Source of the DNA: a virus
Strand: one strand, 5' to 3'
DNA length: 31,341 bases
IMG/VR virus record: IMGVR_UViG_3300031951_000797
Coordinates: 1-31,341 of that record
Under the pieces are notes generated by a model. That model saw only the letters and a program-made list of their open reading frames with translations. It did not search any database and had not been told where the DNA came from. Position numbers and translations under genes: made by a program. Shown piece after piece: positions 1 to 7,949 of the stretch (position 1 is the first letter of the stretch; every line of letters begins with the position of its first letter).

Positions 1-434
1 GTTCGCGTAGTGGTGATGATGCGGCAGGCGGGGGCGGGGGCGGCGCAAGTGCGGTTGGGGGCAGCGCGTCGGCAGGCGGCGGAGGTGCGAGTGGTGGGAA
101 CGGCGGTTCTGGCACTGCTTGGCTTAACGGAACGACTTATGCCGGAGGCGGCGGCGGCGGCGCTCGTGGTGATTTTGCTTCTGCTGGCGGCAGTGGTGGG
201 GCCGGGGGCGGGGGTCGAGGTGAGTCGCTCTACGGCGATAATGCCGCTGCGGGCACCGCAAACCGTGGAGGCGGTGGTGGCGGACGCTATATTGGCGGGG
301 CTAGTAACGGAGGGGGCTCAGGCATCGTCATCATTCGCTACGCTGGCGCACAGCGCGGTTCCGGTGGAACCGTCACATCCTCTGGCGGCTACACCTACCA
401 CACGTTTAACTCATCTGGGACGTACACAGCATGA
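1..434 (+). CDS. Glycine-rich tail fibre/appendage protein, C-terminal part (5' truncated by window)
   Basis: The open frame enters from the left edge (codons in phase with base 3) and stops at TGA 432-434, so only about 143 C-terminal residues are visible. The sequence is dominated by Gly runs broken by Ala, Ser and Asn. It ends in a beta-rich tail with the pieces GIVIIRY and GGYTYHTFNSSGTYTA, which is the usual end of glycine-rich phage fibre proteins. Such domains form host-contacting tips of trimeric fibres, so the likely role is adsorption at the cell surface. The TGA overlaps the ATG of the next gene (ATGA at 431-434), giving translational coupling. A longer reading in another frame over the same bases has no natural composition and is ignored. 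The fibre assignment rests on composition and the C-terminal signature only. Confidence 0.7.
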   Translation, partial: SRSGDDAAGGGGGGASAVGGSASAGGGGASGGNGGSGTAWLNGTTYAGGGGGGARGDFASAGGSGGAGGGGRGESLYGDNAAAGTANRGGGGGGRYIGGASNGGGSGIVIIRYAGAQRGSGGTVTSSGGYTYHTFNSSGTYTA

Positions 435-817
435 GCCACTTTGCACAAATCGACGAAAACAATGTCGTCCAGCAAGTGCTGGTCATCGAGCAAGCCGAAA
501 TTGATACGGGCAACTGGGGCGATCCGGCAACTTGGATTCAGACCAGCTACAACACGCGAGGCGGGGTGTACTACACCCCCAACACAAGCGAACCCGATCC
601 AGACCAGTCCAAAGCGTTTCGCAAGAACTACGCAGGGATCGGCTACATATGGGACGGCGTTGGTTTTTCTGAGCCACAGCCTTTCCCCTCGTGGACTAAG
701 GACAGTTTCACCTACTTGTGGAGCGCCCCAATTCCATACCCAAATGACGGCAAACTTTACCAATGGGATGAAGGCACCCTTTCTTGGATTGAAATCACAC
801 CACAGGAGCAACCATGA
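431..817 (+). CDS. Conserved phage protein of unknown function, 128 aa, fibre-associated position
   Basis: This is a complete 128-aa frame whose ATG overlaps the stop of the fibre gene by 4 nt. It starts MSHFAQIDENNVVQQVLVIE and contains QTSYNTRGGVYY, FRKNYAGIGYIWD, QPFPSWTKDS and PYPNDGKLYQWDE. It is rich in aromatic residues and has no signal peptide or membrane segment. I recognise the pattern as one common in aquatic tailed phages, usually directly after tail-fibre genes and annotated as hypothetical. A structural or fibre-accessory role is inferred from position alone. The next gene again begins in an ATGA overlap (814-817). Confidence 0.75.
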   Translation: MSHFAQIDENNVVQQVLVIEQAEIDTGNWGDPATWIQTSYNTRGGVYYTPNTSEPDPDQSKAFRKNYAGIGYIWDGVGFSEPQPFPSWTKDSFTYLWSAPIPYPNDGKLYQWDEGTLSWIEITPQEQP

Positions 818-1401
818 GACTGATCGCAACCCTCCTCTGCGCACTGGCCCTGTCCGGCTGTGCCCACGAATACGCAGCCTACGCCGAAGCTCACAAGGCC
901 CAAGCCGCAGCTCAGACGGCCCGTTACCAAGCTCTGGCCGACATCGCCAAGCAAGGTGACACAACTGCCAAAGTCGCTGCGGTCATGTCTTTGCAAATGG
1001 GTGGTGGTCAGCAGAACACGCAGATCAACGCCCCCAAGAACTGGGCCGACTACGCCTTGCAGTGGACCGGCCTGTTGCTGCCCACAGTTGGACAGGTCTA
1101 CACGGTCAACAAGCAGACCAGTCTCGGCATGCGCCAGTCTGACAACGCCACCGCTCTGGGCATCAGCACCAACAACGCATTTGTCGGCATCGCCTCGAAG
1201 ATTCAAGCGCCAGCAGCCAACGTGACAACCATCGGCGGCAATGGTGTAATTGGCGCAGGTTCATACTCGATTGGAGCGAACAGTGGGTCAAACTCTGGCA
1301 ACAGTGGTCGCCTTGCTGGTGGCAGTATTACTGACAATACGGCTGTTCCAACTGTGGTGACCAATACCAACACGACCACCACAACCACTACGGGGCCATG
1401 A
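814..1401 (+). CDS. Phage lipoprotein with lipobox, candidate outer-membrane lysis protein
   Basis: This 195-aa protein has a clear lipoprotein signal: Arg2, a hydrophobic core and lipobox LSGC with the lipidated Cys at residue 16. The following Ala argues for the outer membrane rather than inner-membrane retention. The mature part starts with a short Ala-rich helical region (about 17-60) and ends in a low-complexity tail rich in Gly, Ser, Asn and a Thr run (about 150-195). AGGAG lies 5 nt upstream of the ATG. It sits in the lysis cassette before holin and endolysin, so an outer-membrane spanin role is possible. It is much longer than Rz1-type spanins and could instead be an exclusion or envelope protein. 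Lipidation is well supported; function is inferred. Confidence 0.7.
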   Translation: MRLIATLLCALALSGCAHEYAAYAEAHKAQAAAQTARYQALADIAKQGDTTAKVAAVMSLQMGGGQQNTQINAPKNWADYALQWTGLLLPTVGQVYTVNKQTSLGMRQSDNATALGISTNNAFVGIASKIQAPAANVTTIGGNGVIGAGSYSIGANSGSNSGNSGRLAGGSITDNTAVPTVVTNTNTTTTTTTGP

Positions 1402-1496
1402 AAGATTGGGCCGTCGCATTTATTGCAGCGGCCCTTCTAACTGGGCTTGTTATTTGGTGTGCATACATCGTTATCCCGTTGTTTAGGAGCATGTAG
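1398..1496 (+). CDS. 32-aa single-pass membrane peptide
   Basis: A short frame begins at the ATG that overlaps the lipoprotein stop (ATGA 1398-1401) and ends at TAG 1494-1496. The peptide starts MKDWAVAFIAAALLTG and continues through about 22 hydrophobic residues to PLFRSM, which is one transmembrane helix. The next gene starts at a GTG sharing the last base of the TAG (TAGTG), so translation appears coupled on both sides. Position in the lysis cassette suggests a holin-like, antiholin-like or spanin-partner peptide, but nothing in the sequence decides between these. It is easily missed by gene finders because of its size. Confidence 0.6.
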   Translation: MKDWAVAFIAAALLTGLVIWCAYIVIPLFRSM

Positions 1497-1945
1497 TGCT
1501 TGCCGAAATTGCTGCCGCCAATGCGGCCTTTGCTGTAATAAAAGGTGCGCTGGCGAACGGCAAGGAGCTTCACCAGCTCGGTTCGCGGGTCTTTGATTAC
1601 TTCGACAACAAGGCCAAAATTCAGGAGCAGGCCAACAAGAAGGGCGGGGGCTCCGACCTCGAAGAGTTCATGGCGCTTGAGCAGCTCAAGCAGCAAGAAG
1701 AGGAACTCCGAGAGCGCATGGTCTACGCTGGCCGTCCGGGTATGTGGAATGACTGGGTGAAGTTCCAAGCTGCCGCAGCCAGAAAGCGCAGGGAGGCCCA
1801 AGAAGCTGCCAAGCGCGAGGCGGCGCAGAAGAAGAGGCGCAGGGAGCAGTTGGCCGAGTACATCGCGATTAGCATTGCCACCGTTATCCTTGCCGCCTTG
1901 TTGACCTACGGGGCTTACATCTACGTGATGTACATCAGAAAATGA
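1496..1945 (+). CDS. Coiled-coil protein with C-terminal transmembrane helix
   Basis: This 149-aa protein starts at GTG 1496, preceded by AGGAG 6 nt upstream and overlapping the previous TAG by one base. Residues 1-50 are Ala-rich helical. Residues 55-118 are strongly charged (QQEEELRER, RKRREAQEAAKREAAQKKRRR), typical of a coiled coil. Residues about 122-145 form one transmembrane helix, followed by a short RK tail. The long charged domain before the helix suggests a tail-anchored protein with its bulk in the cytoplasm, not a classical Rz (N-terminal helix, periplasmic coiled coil). Similar small proteins occur near holins in aquatic phages. Function unknown; a lysis or membrane role is inferred from the neighbours. 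Confidence 0.65.
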   Translation: MLAEIAAANAAFAVIKGALANGKELHQLGSRVFDYFDNKAKIQEQANKKGGGSDLEEFMALEQLKQQEEELRERMVYAGRPGMWNDWVKFQAAAARKRREAQEAAKREAAQKKRRREQLAEYIAISIATVILAALLTYGAYIYVMYIRK

Positions 1946-2559
1946 GCGACGAGAAGCTGAACGCCAACACCACACTCGACAAGGTGCTCGGGTATGTGGA
2001 CTCGCCGTTCAAGCTGTTCTCCCTGCTGCTGATGGCCGTCGTTGCCTTCGTGGGTTACTTCCTTTGGCAGAATCAGGAATTTATGAGGGACGCCTACAAG
2101 GAGTCCAAGAAGCTGCCCGAGATCAACACCGCACGGGCTGACGAGGCCAGCGCCATGCTGTTCAAGCAGACGAGTGCTACCGTGGTGGCAATCTTCAAGG
2201 TCAACCCGCTGTTCAACTCGCGGGTGGTCTACAAGGCATACACCAAGGATGGCAGGGATAAGAGCATTGACGATATTGACGTGGGGCTGTTCACTCACAG
2301 CACGCCCAACAACAACGATGTGGTCAAGCTGATGACCAACCAAATCCCTTGCGGGGAGTACCGCTACGCTCAGTCTGAGGTGGGTTTGTGGTACATCGAG
2401 AAGGGTGTGGGGTACACCTGCCGGGTAAGCGTTCCGCCAGACAGCCCCCGGTTCGTTGGTCAGGTAACGGTGGGGTGGCCGCAGGAGCCAGAAAACCTCG
2501 AACAAGTAAAATTCATGCTGGAGATCGCCAGCGCAATGCTAACCAAAAGGGGTAACTGA
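1942..2559 (+). CDS. Membrane-anchored phage protein of unknown function, 205 aa
   Basis: The start overlaps the preceding stop by 4 nt (ATGA 1942-1945). One transmembrane helix is visible at about residues 24-43 (LFSLLLMAVVAFVGYFLW). A globular domain of about 160 residues follows, with two Cys (IPCGEY and YTCRV) and a C-terminal helix. I do not recognise the family. The topology, a short N-terminus, one helix and a long second domain, would place the C-terminal part in the periplasm if the N-terminus is inside. Together with the adjacent lipoprotein it could be part of a spanin-like or envelope-modifying set, but it lacks the expected coiled coil. Confidence 0.65.
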   Translation: MSDEKLNANTTLDKVLGYVDSPFKLFSLLLMAVVAFVGYFLWQNQEFMRDAYKESKKLPEINTARADEASAMLFKQTSATVVAIFKVNPLFNSRVVYKAYTKDGRDKSIDDIDVGLFTHSTPNNNDVVKLMTNQIPCGEYRYAQSEVGLWYIEKGVGYTCRVSVPPDSPRFVGQVTVGWPQEPENLEQVKFMLEIASAMLTKRGN

Positions 2560-2560
2560 T

Positions 2561-3058
2561 ATGGAATGGCTTAAACAAATCGCGCCCACAATTGCCACAG
2601 CAATGGGTGGACCGTTGGCTGGCATGGCTGTGTCGGCTATTTCCAAGGCCATTGGCGTGGACCCCGACAAAGTGGGGGACATGATCTCCAACAACAAGCT
2701 GAGCGCCGAGCAGATCGCACAGGTCAAGATTGCCGAGATCGAGTTGCAAAAGCAGGCGCAGGAGCTTGGCCTGAACTTTGAAAAGCTGGAAGTGGAAGAC
2801 CGCAAGTCCGCCCGGGAGATGCAGGCCACTACTCGCAGCCTGATGCCTCCCCTGCTCGCTGGCGCTGTCACTGTCGGATTCTTCGGCATCCTGATCATGA
2901 TGTTCATCGGTCAGGTGGACAGCAACAACCCTGCCATCTTGATGATGCTTGGTTCGCTTGGCACCGCATGGACAGGCATCATCGCGTATTATTTTGGCAG
3001 CTCTGCGGGATCGCAGGCCAAGACTGATTTACTTTCAAAGGCAGGACCCGTCAAATGA
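2561..3058 (+). CDS. Holin (3TM family)
   Basis: This 165-aa protein resembles the gene-transfer-agent/phage 3TM holin family. It opens with MEWLKQIAPTIATAMGGPLA and a Gly/Ala-rich amphipathic or membrane segment (about 7-30). A charged helix follows (45-90), then two clear transmembrane helices (about 95-117 and 125-146) and a short polar C-terminus. Holins oligomerise in the inner membrane and time the release of the endolysin. The endolysin gene follows directly with an ATGA overlap (3055-3058). The preceding junction is TGATATG, stop and start separated by one base. Family length and gene order both fit. Confidence 0.82.
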   Translation: MEWLKQIAPTIATAMGGPLAGMAVSAISKAIGVDPDKVGDMISNNKLSAEQIAQVKIAEIELQKQAQELGLNFEKLEVEDRKSAREMQATTRSLMPPLLAGAVTVGFFGILIMMFIGQVDSNNPAILMMLGSLGTAWTGIIAYYFGSSAGSQAKTDLLSKAGPVK

Positions 3059-3645
3059 CTGAAGACCAACTCAAAGAAATGCACATCGACCCCGTTTGGC
3101 TTGAGCCTCTGACGGCTGCATTCCAGCGGTTTGACATCAGCACCCCCGAGCGCCAAGCTGCGTTCATCGGCCAGTGCGCCCATGAGTCCGGCAACTTCAA
3201 GACCCTGCAGGAGAACCTGAACTACAGCGCCAAGGGATTGCATGCCACTTGGCCAAGCCGTTTCCCGTCCGAGGAGGCAGCGCAGCCCTTTCACCGCAAC
3301 CCCGAGAAGATCGCCAACAAGGTGTACTCCGGGCGCATGGGTAATACCGAAGAGGGCGATGGCTGGAAGTACCGTGGCCGTGGCCTGATTCAGTTGACCG
3401 GCAAGGACAACTACCGCCTTGCCTCTGATGCCTTGGGGGTAGACTTTGTGGCCAACCCTGACTTGGTTCTGACAAAAGAATACGCAGCTCTTACGGCTGC
3501 TTGGTACTGGAACAAGCGCGGTTTAAACAAGGAAGCCGACGCCAAGGATTTCACCGGGATGACAAAGAAGATCAATGGTGGGACAATAGGGCTCGCAGAT
3601 AGGGTTGCGCATATCAACACCGCCCTCAACGTCTTGACCGCATGA
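3055..3645 (+). CDS. Endolysin, glycoside hydrolase family 19 (chitinase-like)
   Basis: This 196-aa lysozyme-type enzyme is predicted to cut the glycan strands of peptidoglycan at the end of infection. GH19 signatures are visible in order: FIGQCAHESGNFKTLQENLNYS (piece AHESGNF with candidate catalytic Glu44), then KVYSGRMGNTEEGDGWKYRG, then RGRGLIQLTGKDNYR, and near the end TKKINGG with LADR. There is no signal peptide, so export depends on the holin encoded just upstream. Start ATG overlaps the holin stop. Length fits single-domain phage GH19 endolysins, with no separate cell-wall binding domain. Confidence 0.92.
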   Translation: MTEDQLKEMHIDPVWLEPLTAAFQRFDISTPERQAAFIGQCAHESGNFKTLQENLNYSAKGLHATWPSRFPSEEAAQPFHRNPEKIANKVYSGRMGNTEEGDGWKYRGRGLIQLTGKDNYRLASDALGVDFVANPDLVLTKEYAALTAAWYWNKRGLNKEADAKDFTGMTKKINGGTIGLADRVAHINTALNVLTA

Positions 3646-3653
3646 GGTGAGCC

Positions 3654-5513
3654 GTGCCGTTACAAAAAATACTGTTCAAACCGGGGGTTAACCGGGAAAA
3701 CACCCGCTACACCACCGAAGGCGGTTGGTACGACTGCGACAAAATCCGCTTCCGTCAGGGCAACCCCGAGAAGATCGGTGGCTGGACACGCTTCAGCGCC
3801 GAGACGTATTTGGGCGTCTGCCGCTCGTTGTGGAACTGGATCACCCTTGGCGGGGCCAACCTGATTGGCGTGGGCACAAACCTGAAGTTTTACATCAATC
3901 TGGGCGGGCAGTATTTCGACATCACCCCCATCCGGGCAACGCCCACCATCAACGCCGACCCGTTTGTGGCCACGCTGGGCTCCAGCGTCATCACCGTCAC
4001 GGACACAGCACACGGCTGCTTGACCGGGGACTTTGTGACCTTCAGCGGCGCGGTAGGTCTGGGCGGCAACATCACGGCAGGCGTGCTCAATGCCGAGTAC
4101 CAAGTCACTGTCTTGAGCGCAAATAGCTACACCATCACGGTGTCGGCCGTAGCCAACGCGACTGACGTTTCGGGTTCCCCCGGTGGCGGTGCTTCCGTGG
4201 TTGCTAACTACCAGCTCAACACCGGCCCTGAAACGCAAATCCCACTGGTCGGGTGGGGCGCGGGTGGTTGGGGTTCCGGCCCTTGGGGCACGGGCACTGC
4301 TGACCCTATCCCGTTACAGCTTTGGAACCAGTACAACTACGGCGAAGACCTGCTGTTTGGCCCCCGAGGCGGAGGCATTTACTACTGGGACTCGTCTGCT
4401 GGCACAGGGACCCGGGGCGTCGATCTGACCGTTTCTGGGGATACAGACACCCCACTGTTCCAGAACAAGATCATTGTGTCGGATTCCTCGCGCTTTACGC
4501 TGGTGTTTGGCACCAACGATTACGGCACGGCAACGATTGACCCCATGCTGATCCGTTGGTCGGATCAGGAAGACTTCAATACGTGGACCCCTGCGGTCAC
4601 CAACCAAGCGGGCAGTATCCGCCTGTCGCACGGCTCGGAAATCATCACGGCCATCCAGACCCGGCAGGAAATTGTCACGTTCACGGATCAGGCGCTGTAC
4701 TCGCTGCAGTACCTCGGACCACCCTACGTCTGGGGCACCCAGTTGCTGGGCGACAACATCTCGATCGCAGGCCCGAACGCTGTGGCGTTGGCGTCTGGTG
4801 TGGTGTACTGGATGGGCGTGGACAAGTTCTACGCCTACGACGGCCGTGTGCAAACGCTCAACTGCGACTTGCGCCGATACATCTTCAACGACTTCAACCA
4901 AGATCAGGCGGTGCAGGTCTTTGCAGGCACCAACGAGGGCTTCAACGAGGTCTGGTGGTTCTACTGCTCGGCAGGTTCCACGGTGGTGGACAAGTACGTC
5001 ATCTTCAACTACCTCGAAAAAATCTGGTATTACGGCACGATGGGCCGCACAGCGTGGCTGGATTCTGGCTTGCTGAGCTTCCCGATTGCTGCAACCTACA
5101 TCAACAACATTGTCAACCACGAAGACGGGGTGGACGACAACTCCACAGCCGTGCCGACACCCATTGCGGCCAACATCTCGTCTTCGGAATTCGACATTGG
5201 TGACGGCCACAACTTCGGGTTTGTCTGGCGCGTGTTGCCAGATTTGACGTTTGACGGGTCATCGTCTTCCCCTACGCCGCAGATCACCATGACGCTGCAA
5301 GGACTGTACAACTCCGGCTCCGGGGTTACCGATTCCGCAGGGCAGAGCGTGGTCAAGGGCAGCACGTATGTCGTGACCGAAGAGTTCACCGGACAGATTT
5401 ACACCCGCGTGCGCGGGCGGCAGCTCATCTTCAAGATCGACTCTTCCCAGCTTGGCACGACGTGGCAGCTTGGGGCCCCGCGAATTGACATTCGCCCTGA
5501 CGGCAGACGCTGA
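3654..5513 (+). CDS. Tail structural protein, candidate P22 gp10-like DNA stabilisation/tail hub protein
   Basis: This 619-aa protein begins at GTG 3654, preceded by GAGGTGAG. It is rich in beta-strand, Gly, Trp and aromatic residues. It opens MPLQKILFKPGVNRENTRYT with CDKIRFRQGNPEKIGGW, the N-terminal pattern of many podophage proteins annotated as packaged-DNA stabilisation or tail accessory factor. In P22, gp10 joins the portal assembly to the tail needle and closes the DNA channel. Blade-like repeats such as NLIGVGTNLKFYI, EDLLFGPRGGGIYYWD and GVVYWMGVDKFYAYDG suggest a beta-propeller. The assignment is by pattern and genome position, without an alignment. The next gene follows after 3 nt. 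Confidence 0.6.
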   Translation: MPLQKILFKPGVNRENTRYTTEGGWYDCDKIRFRQGNPEKIGGWTRFSAETYLGVCRSLWNWITLGGANLIGVGTNLKFYINLGGQYFDITPIRATPTINADPFVATLGSSVITVTDTAHGCLTGDFVTFSGAVGLGGNITAGVLNAEYQVTVLSANSYTITVSAVANATDVSGSPGGGASVVANYQLNTGPETQIPLVGWGAGGWGSGPWGTGTADPIPLQLWNQYNYGEDLLFGPRGGGIYYWDSSAGTGTRGVDLTVSGDTDTPLFQNKIIVSDSSRFTLVFGTNDYGTATIDPMLIRWSDQEDFNTWTPAVTNQAGSIRLSHGSEIITAIQTRQEIVTFTDQALYSLQYLGPPYVWGTQLLGDNISIAGPNAVALASGVVYWMGVDKFYAYDGRVQTLNCDLRRYIFNDFNQDQAVQVFAGTNEGFNEVWWFYCSAGSTVVDKYVIFNYLEKIWYYGTMGRTAWLDSGLLSFPIAATYINNIVNHEDGVDDNSTAVPTPIAANISSSEFDIGDGHNFGFVWRVLPDLTFDGSSSSPTPQITMTLQGLYNSGSGVTDSAGQSVVKGSTYVVTEEFTGQIYTRVRGRQLIFKIDSSQLGTTWQLGAPRIDIRPDGRR

Positions 5514-5516
5514 TAT

Positions 5517-5825
5517 ATGGCACAAGCAAACGTAACCCCACCCAGCCTACCGCTGGCCCCAGAGGAATACAATCGGCAGTACATGGACCGGTTGTCCAAC
5601 GTGCTCCGGTTGTTCTTCAACCAAGTGGTATCGCCGGGGCCAATGTCGGCATCTACGCAGCGAAACGGTACGGAAATCATCTCGGGTTTGAGCTTTGCGC
5701 AGCCCGATCCGACGACCCCCGGGGCGTTCATTGCCAGCTTGCCTACCGACGCGGATTACGCTAACCTCCGTGTGGGGTCTGTCTACTATGACAGCGCCAC
5801 AAAAGTTTTGAAAATAAAGGTCTGA
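5517..5825 (+). CDS. Small phage protein of unknown function, 102 aa
   Basis: This complete frame lies between two virion-protein genes. It starts MAQANVTPPSLPLAPEEYNR, has a helical stretch RQYMDRLSNVLRLFFNQVV (about 19-37), and ends in a beta-rich part with NLRVGSVYYDSATKVLKIKV. The pattern of a short helix followed by a strand-rich end recalls the N-terminal attachment regions of small tail or fibre-adaptor proteins. No signal peptide or membrane segment is seen. It is spaced 3 nt from the upstream gene and 1 nt from the next (TGATATG), so it is part of the structural operon. Function not identified. Confidence 0.7.
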   Translation: MAQANVTPPSLPLAPEEYNRQYMDRLSNVLRLFFNQVVSPGPMSASTQRNGTEIISGLSFAQPDPTTPGAFIASLPTDADYANLRVGSVYYDSATKVLKIKV

Positions 5826-5826
5826 T

Positions 5827-7938
5827 ATGAGCCTACACGCCCTTGCCAATGACATGGCTTCAAAAGGCCGATACGGTGATTCAATGCTGGTGCACATGGC
5901 ACCCAGTGAAGTTGCCGGACTCCACGCCCTTGCCCTTCACCACGGCGAAAAGCTGACCATCAACCCCGAAACGGGGTTGCCTGAAGCGTTCAAGCTGAAG
6001 TCGCTGCTCCCTCTGGTACTGGGCGTTGCTCTTGGCCCTGCCGGTTTGGGGCTTAGCGCCGCGATGGCGGGCACTGTGGTCGGAGCAGGCTACGGCTTGG
6101 CCAAGGGCAGCTTGAAAGAAGGCTTGTTGGCAGGTTTGGGTGCGTATGGCGGCGCTGGTTTGGCGGCGAGTCTTGGCGCTGCAGGGGTAAACGAAGCTGC
6201 TGCGCAGGAGTTAGCCGCGCAACAAGCCGCATCCCCTGCTTTGGAAGGCGCGTCCGCAGCAGAGAATTTCCTTAGCACACCATCCGCGCAAGCTACAGCC
6301 ACCGGCCCCACAACCACTATGGCTGACGCTACCGGAAGTGCTACCCCCGTTGCGGAAGTTACGATTGATCCTGTCCAAACGGCTACGCAACTGCCTACTC
6401 AAGGGGCCCCTGCTACGATTGATCCGGGCTCATTGAGCACTGCGGGGTACGCCCCACCTACCGGTCTGGACGCGTTGAGCAAAGGCGCAGAGAGCATCTA
6501 CGACCAAGGCAAGATTGGCGAGTTTGCAAAAGCCAACAAGAAGTACCTGTACGCTGCGGGCAGTTCTGCACTGCTGTCCCCCGAGAACGAAGAGGACATG
6601 CCAGAGTCCAAGCAGACCCCCGGTTACATTCGCCCTGCTCGTTACGACTGGCGCACCGGCAAGTACCAGTATTTCGATCCAGTCAAGTCCGATGAATGGG
6701 GCTCACGCAACCTGTCGGAGTACACCAACGCCAACGATCCCGGTGCACGCACGCCGATCGGCGCAAAAGCTGGTGGCCTGATGGCTTTGGCCAACGGCGG
6801 AGCCGTGGCGTTTGAAGACGGCGGTTTTGTTACCGGTGGCGGTGGCCCCATGAGCGATGCAGAGCGCCAGCGGTTTATTGATGTCGAAACCGCAAAAAGA
6901 GAAGCCGCTGCGGCAAAACTTGCTGCTTACACGCCATCCGATCCAATCCTTGCGCCAATGTTGGCGCAGGGTGTTAAAGGCATGTTGCACGGGGAGACCG
7001 ACGAGCAAGCCTACAACCGCATCAAGCAGATGGACATGGACCGCACCGAGCGCATGGCTCGCAGGGATGCACTCCGCGCACAAATGGGTCCTGACGATGT
7101 GGCCATCGACGGCGTTATCTCGCGCACCACTTCTGGGGATGGTGGCGGTGGCGGTGGCGGTGGCGGTGGCGGTGGCGGTGGCGGTGGCGGCGGTGGCGGT
7201 GGTACAAACCCAGCAAACCCGGGCCCATACACCCCAACACCTGTTGACGAGCTAAACCCTGCGCCCCCAGTGCCGGTTACACAGCCGATCTCCCAAGCGA
7301 CAAGGGGCGGTTCGCGTAAGGCGTACGAGTATCTGTCTAATCAAGGCGATTACCCGGTCAACCCGTACCTGCCTGAAGGCACAGACATTGCAACGGATTA
7401 CTGGAAGTCCGTGGGTATTCAGAACCCCTACAAGGGTCCGAAGATTGCTGACGAGCTGAAAAACCCCAACGCTACGCCCAAGACTGCGCCTCCAACAGGC
7501 CAGAAGTGGGTGTGGAATTCCACAGATCGGAAGTGGGTTACAGAAGCCATCGTTACGCCGACCACAACAAGACCGGAAGACCCCGCAAAGGACGGTGGCC
7601 TCATGCGCATGGCCCAAGGCGGTGTTGCAGGCTACGCCCTTGGCGGGCTGGGCTCGCTTGGCGGTTACTCGGATGGCGGGCGCTTGCTGCGCGGCCCCGG
7701 TGATGGCGTGAGCGATTCGATCCCTGCGACAATTGGCGGCAAGCGCCCTGCCCGTCTGGCTGATGGTGAGTTCGTGGTGCCAGCCCGCATCGTGTCTGAG
7801 CTGGGTAACGGCTCGACTGAAGCCGGTGCCCGCAAGCTGTACGCCATGATGGACCGTGTGCAAAAAGCACGGGGCAAGACTACAGGCAAAGGGCGCGTTG
7901 CCAAGAACAGCCGCGCTGACAAATACCTTCCCGCATAA
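5827..7938 (+). CDS. Large low-complexity virion protein (internal/tail-associated), 703 aa
   Basis: AAAGG lies upstream of the ATG. The N-terminal 60 residues carry a pattern common in aquatic phages and prophages: DSMLVHMAPSEVAGLHALA, then LTINPETGLPEAFKL. Residues about 57-118 are a Gly/Ala-rich hydrophobic segment that could insert in membranes. The centre is disordered and contains a run of 21 Gly (residues 439-459). The C-terminus holds GDGVSDSIPATIGGKRPARL, LADGEFVVPARIVSELGNG and ARKLYAMMDRV, a widespread phage structural-protein ending. Two copies of an M-x-[ML]-A-x-GG motif occur at residues 318-329 and 592-603. Virion localisation is inferred from position and family pattern; the biochemical role is unknown. 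Confidence 0.7.
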   Translation: MSLHALANDMASKGRYGDSMLVHMAPSEVAGLHALALHHGEKLTINPETGLPEAFKLKSLLPLVLGVALGPAGLGLSAAMAGTVVGAGYGLAKGSLKEGLLAGLGAYGGAGLAASLGAAGVNEAAAQELAAQQAASPALEGASAAENFLSTPSAQATATGPTTTMADATGSATPVAEVTIDPVQTATQLPTQGAPATIDPGSLSTAGYAPPTGLDALSKGAESIYDQGKIGEFAKANKKYLYAAGSSALLSPENEEDMPESKQTPGYIRPARYDWRTGKYQYFDPVKSDEWGSRNLSEYTNANDPGARTPIGAKAGGLMALANGGAVAFEDGGFVTGGGGPMSDAERQRFIDVETAKREAAAAKLAAYTPSDPILAPMLAQGVKGMLHGETDEQAYNRIKQMDMDRTERMARRDALRAQMGPDDVAIDGVISRTTSGDGGGGGGGGGGGGGGGGGGGGGTNPANPGPYTPTPVDELNPAPPVPVTQPISQATRGGSRKAYEYLSNQGDYPVNPYLPEGTDIATDYWKSVGIQNPYKGPKIADELKNPNATPKTAPPTGQKWVWNSTDRKWVTEAIVTPTTTRPEDPAKDGGLMRMAQGGVAGYALGGLGSLGGYSDGGRLLRGPGDGVSDSIPATIGGKRPARLADGEFVVPARIVSELGNGSTEAGARKLYAMMDRVQKARGKTTGKGRVAKNSRADKYLPA
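7141..7203 (+). repeat. Poly-glycine microsatellite, mostly alternating GGT/GGC codons
   Basis: Sixty-three bases of almost perfect (GGTGGC)n encode 21 consecutive glycines inside the 703-aa virion protein. The tract stays in frame at every 3-base change and would make a flexible linker. Such a pure tract is prone to slippage and assembly collapse, so its true length may differ between virions or be wrong in the assembly. Confidence 0.95.
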
Positions 7939-7949
7939 GGAACAAGATC

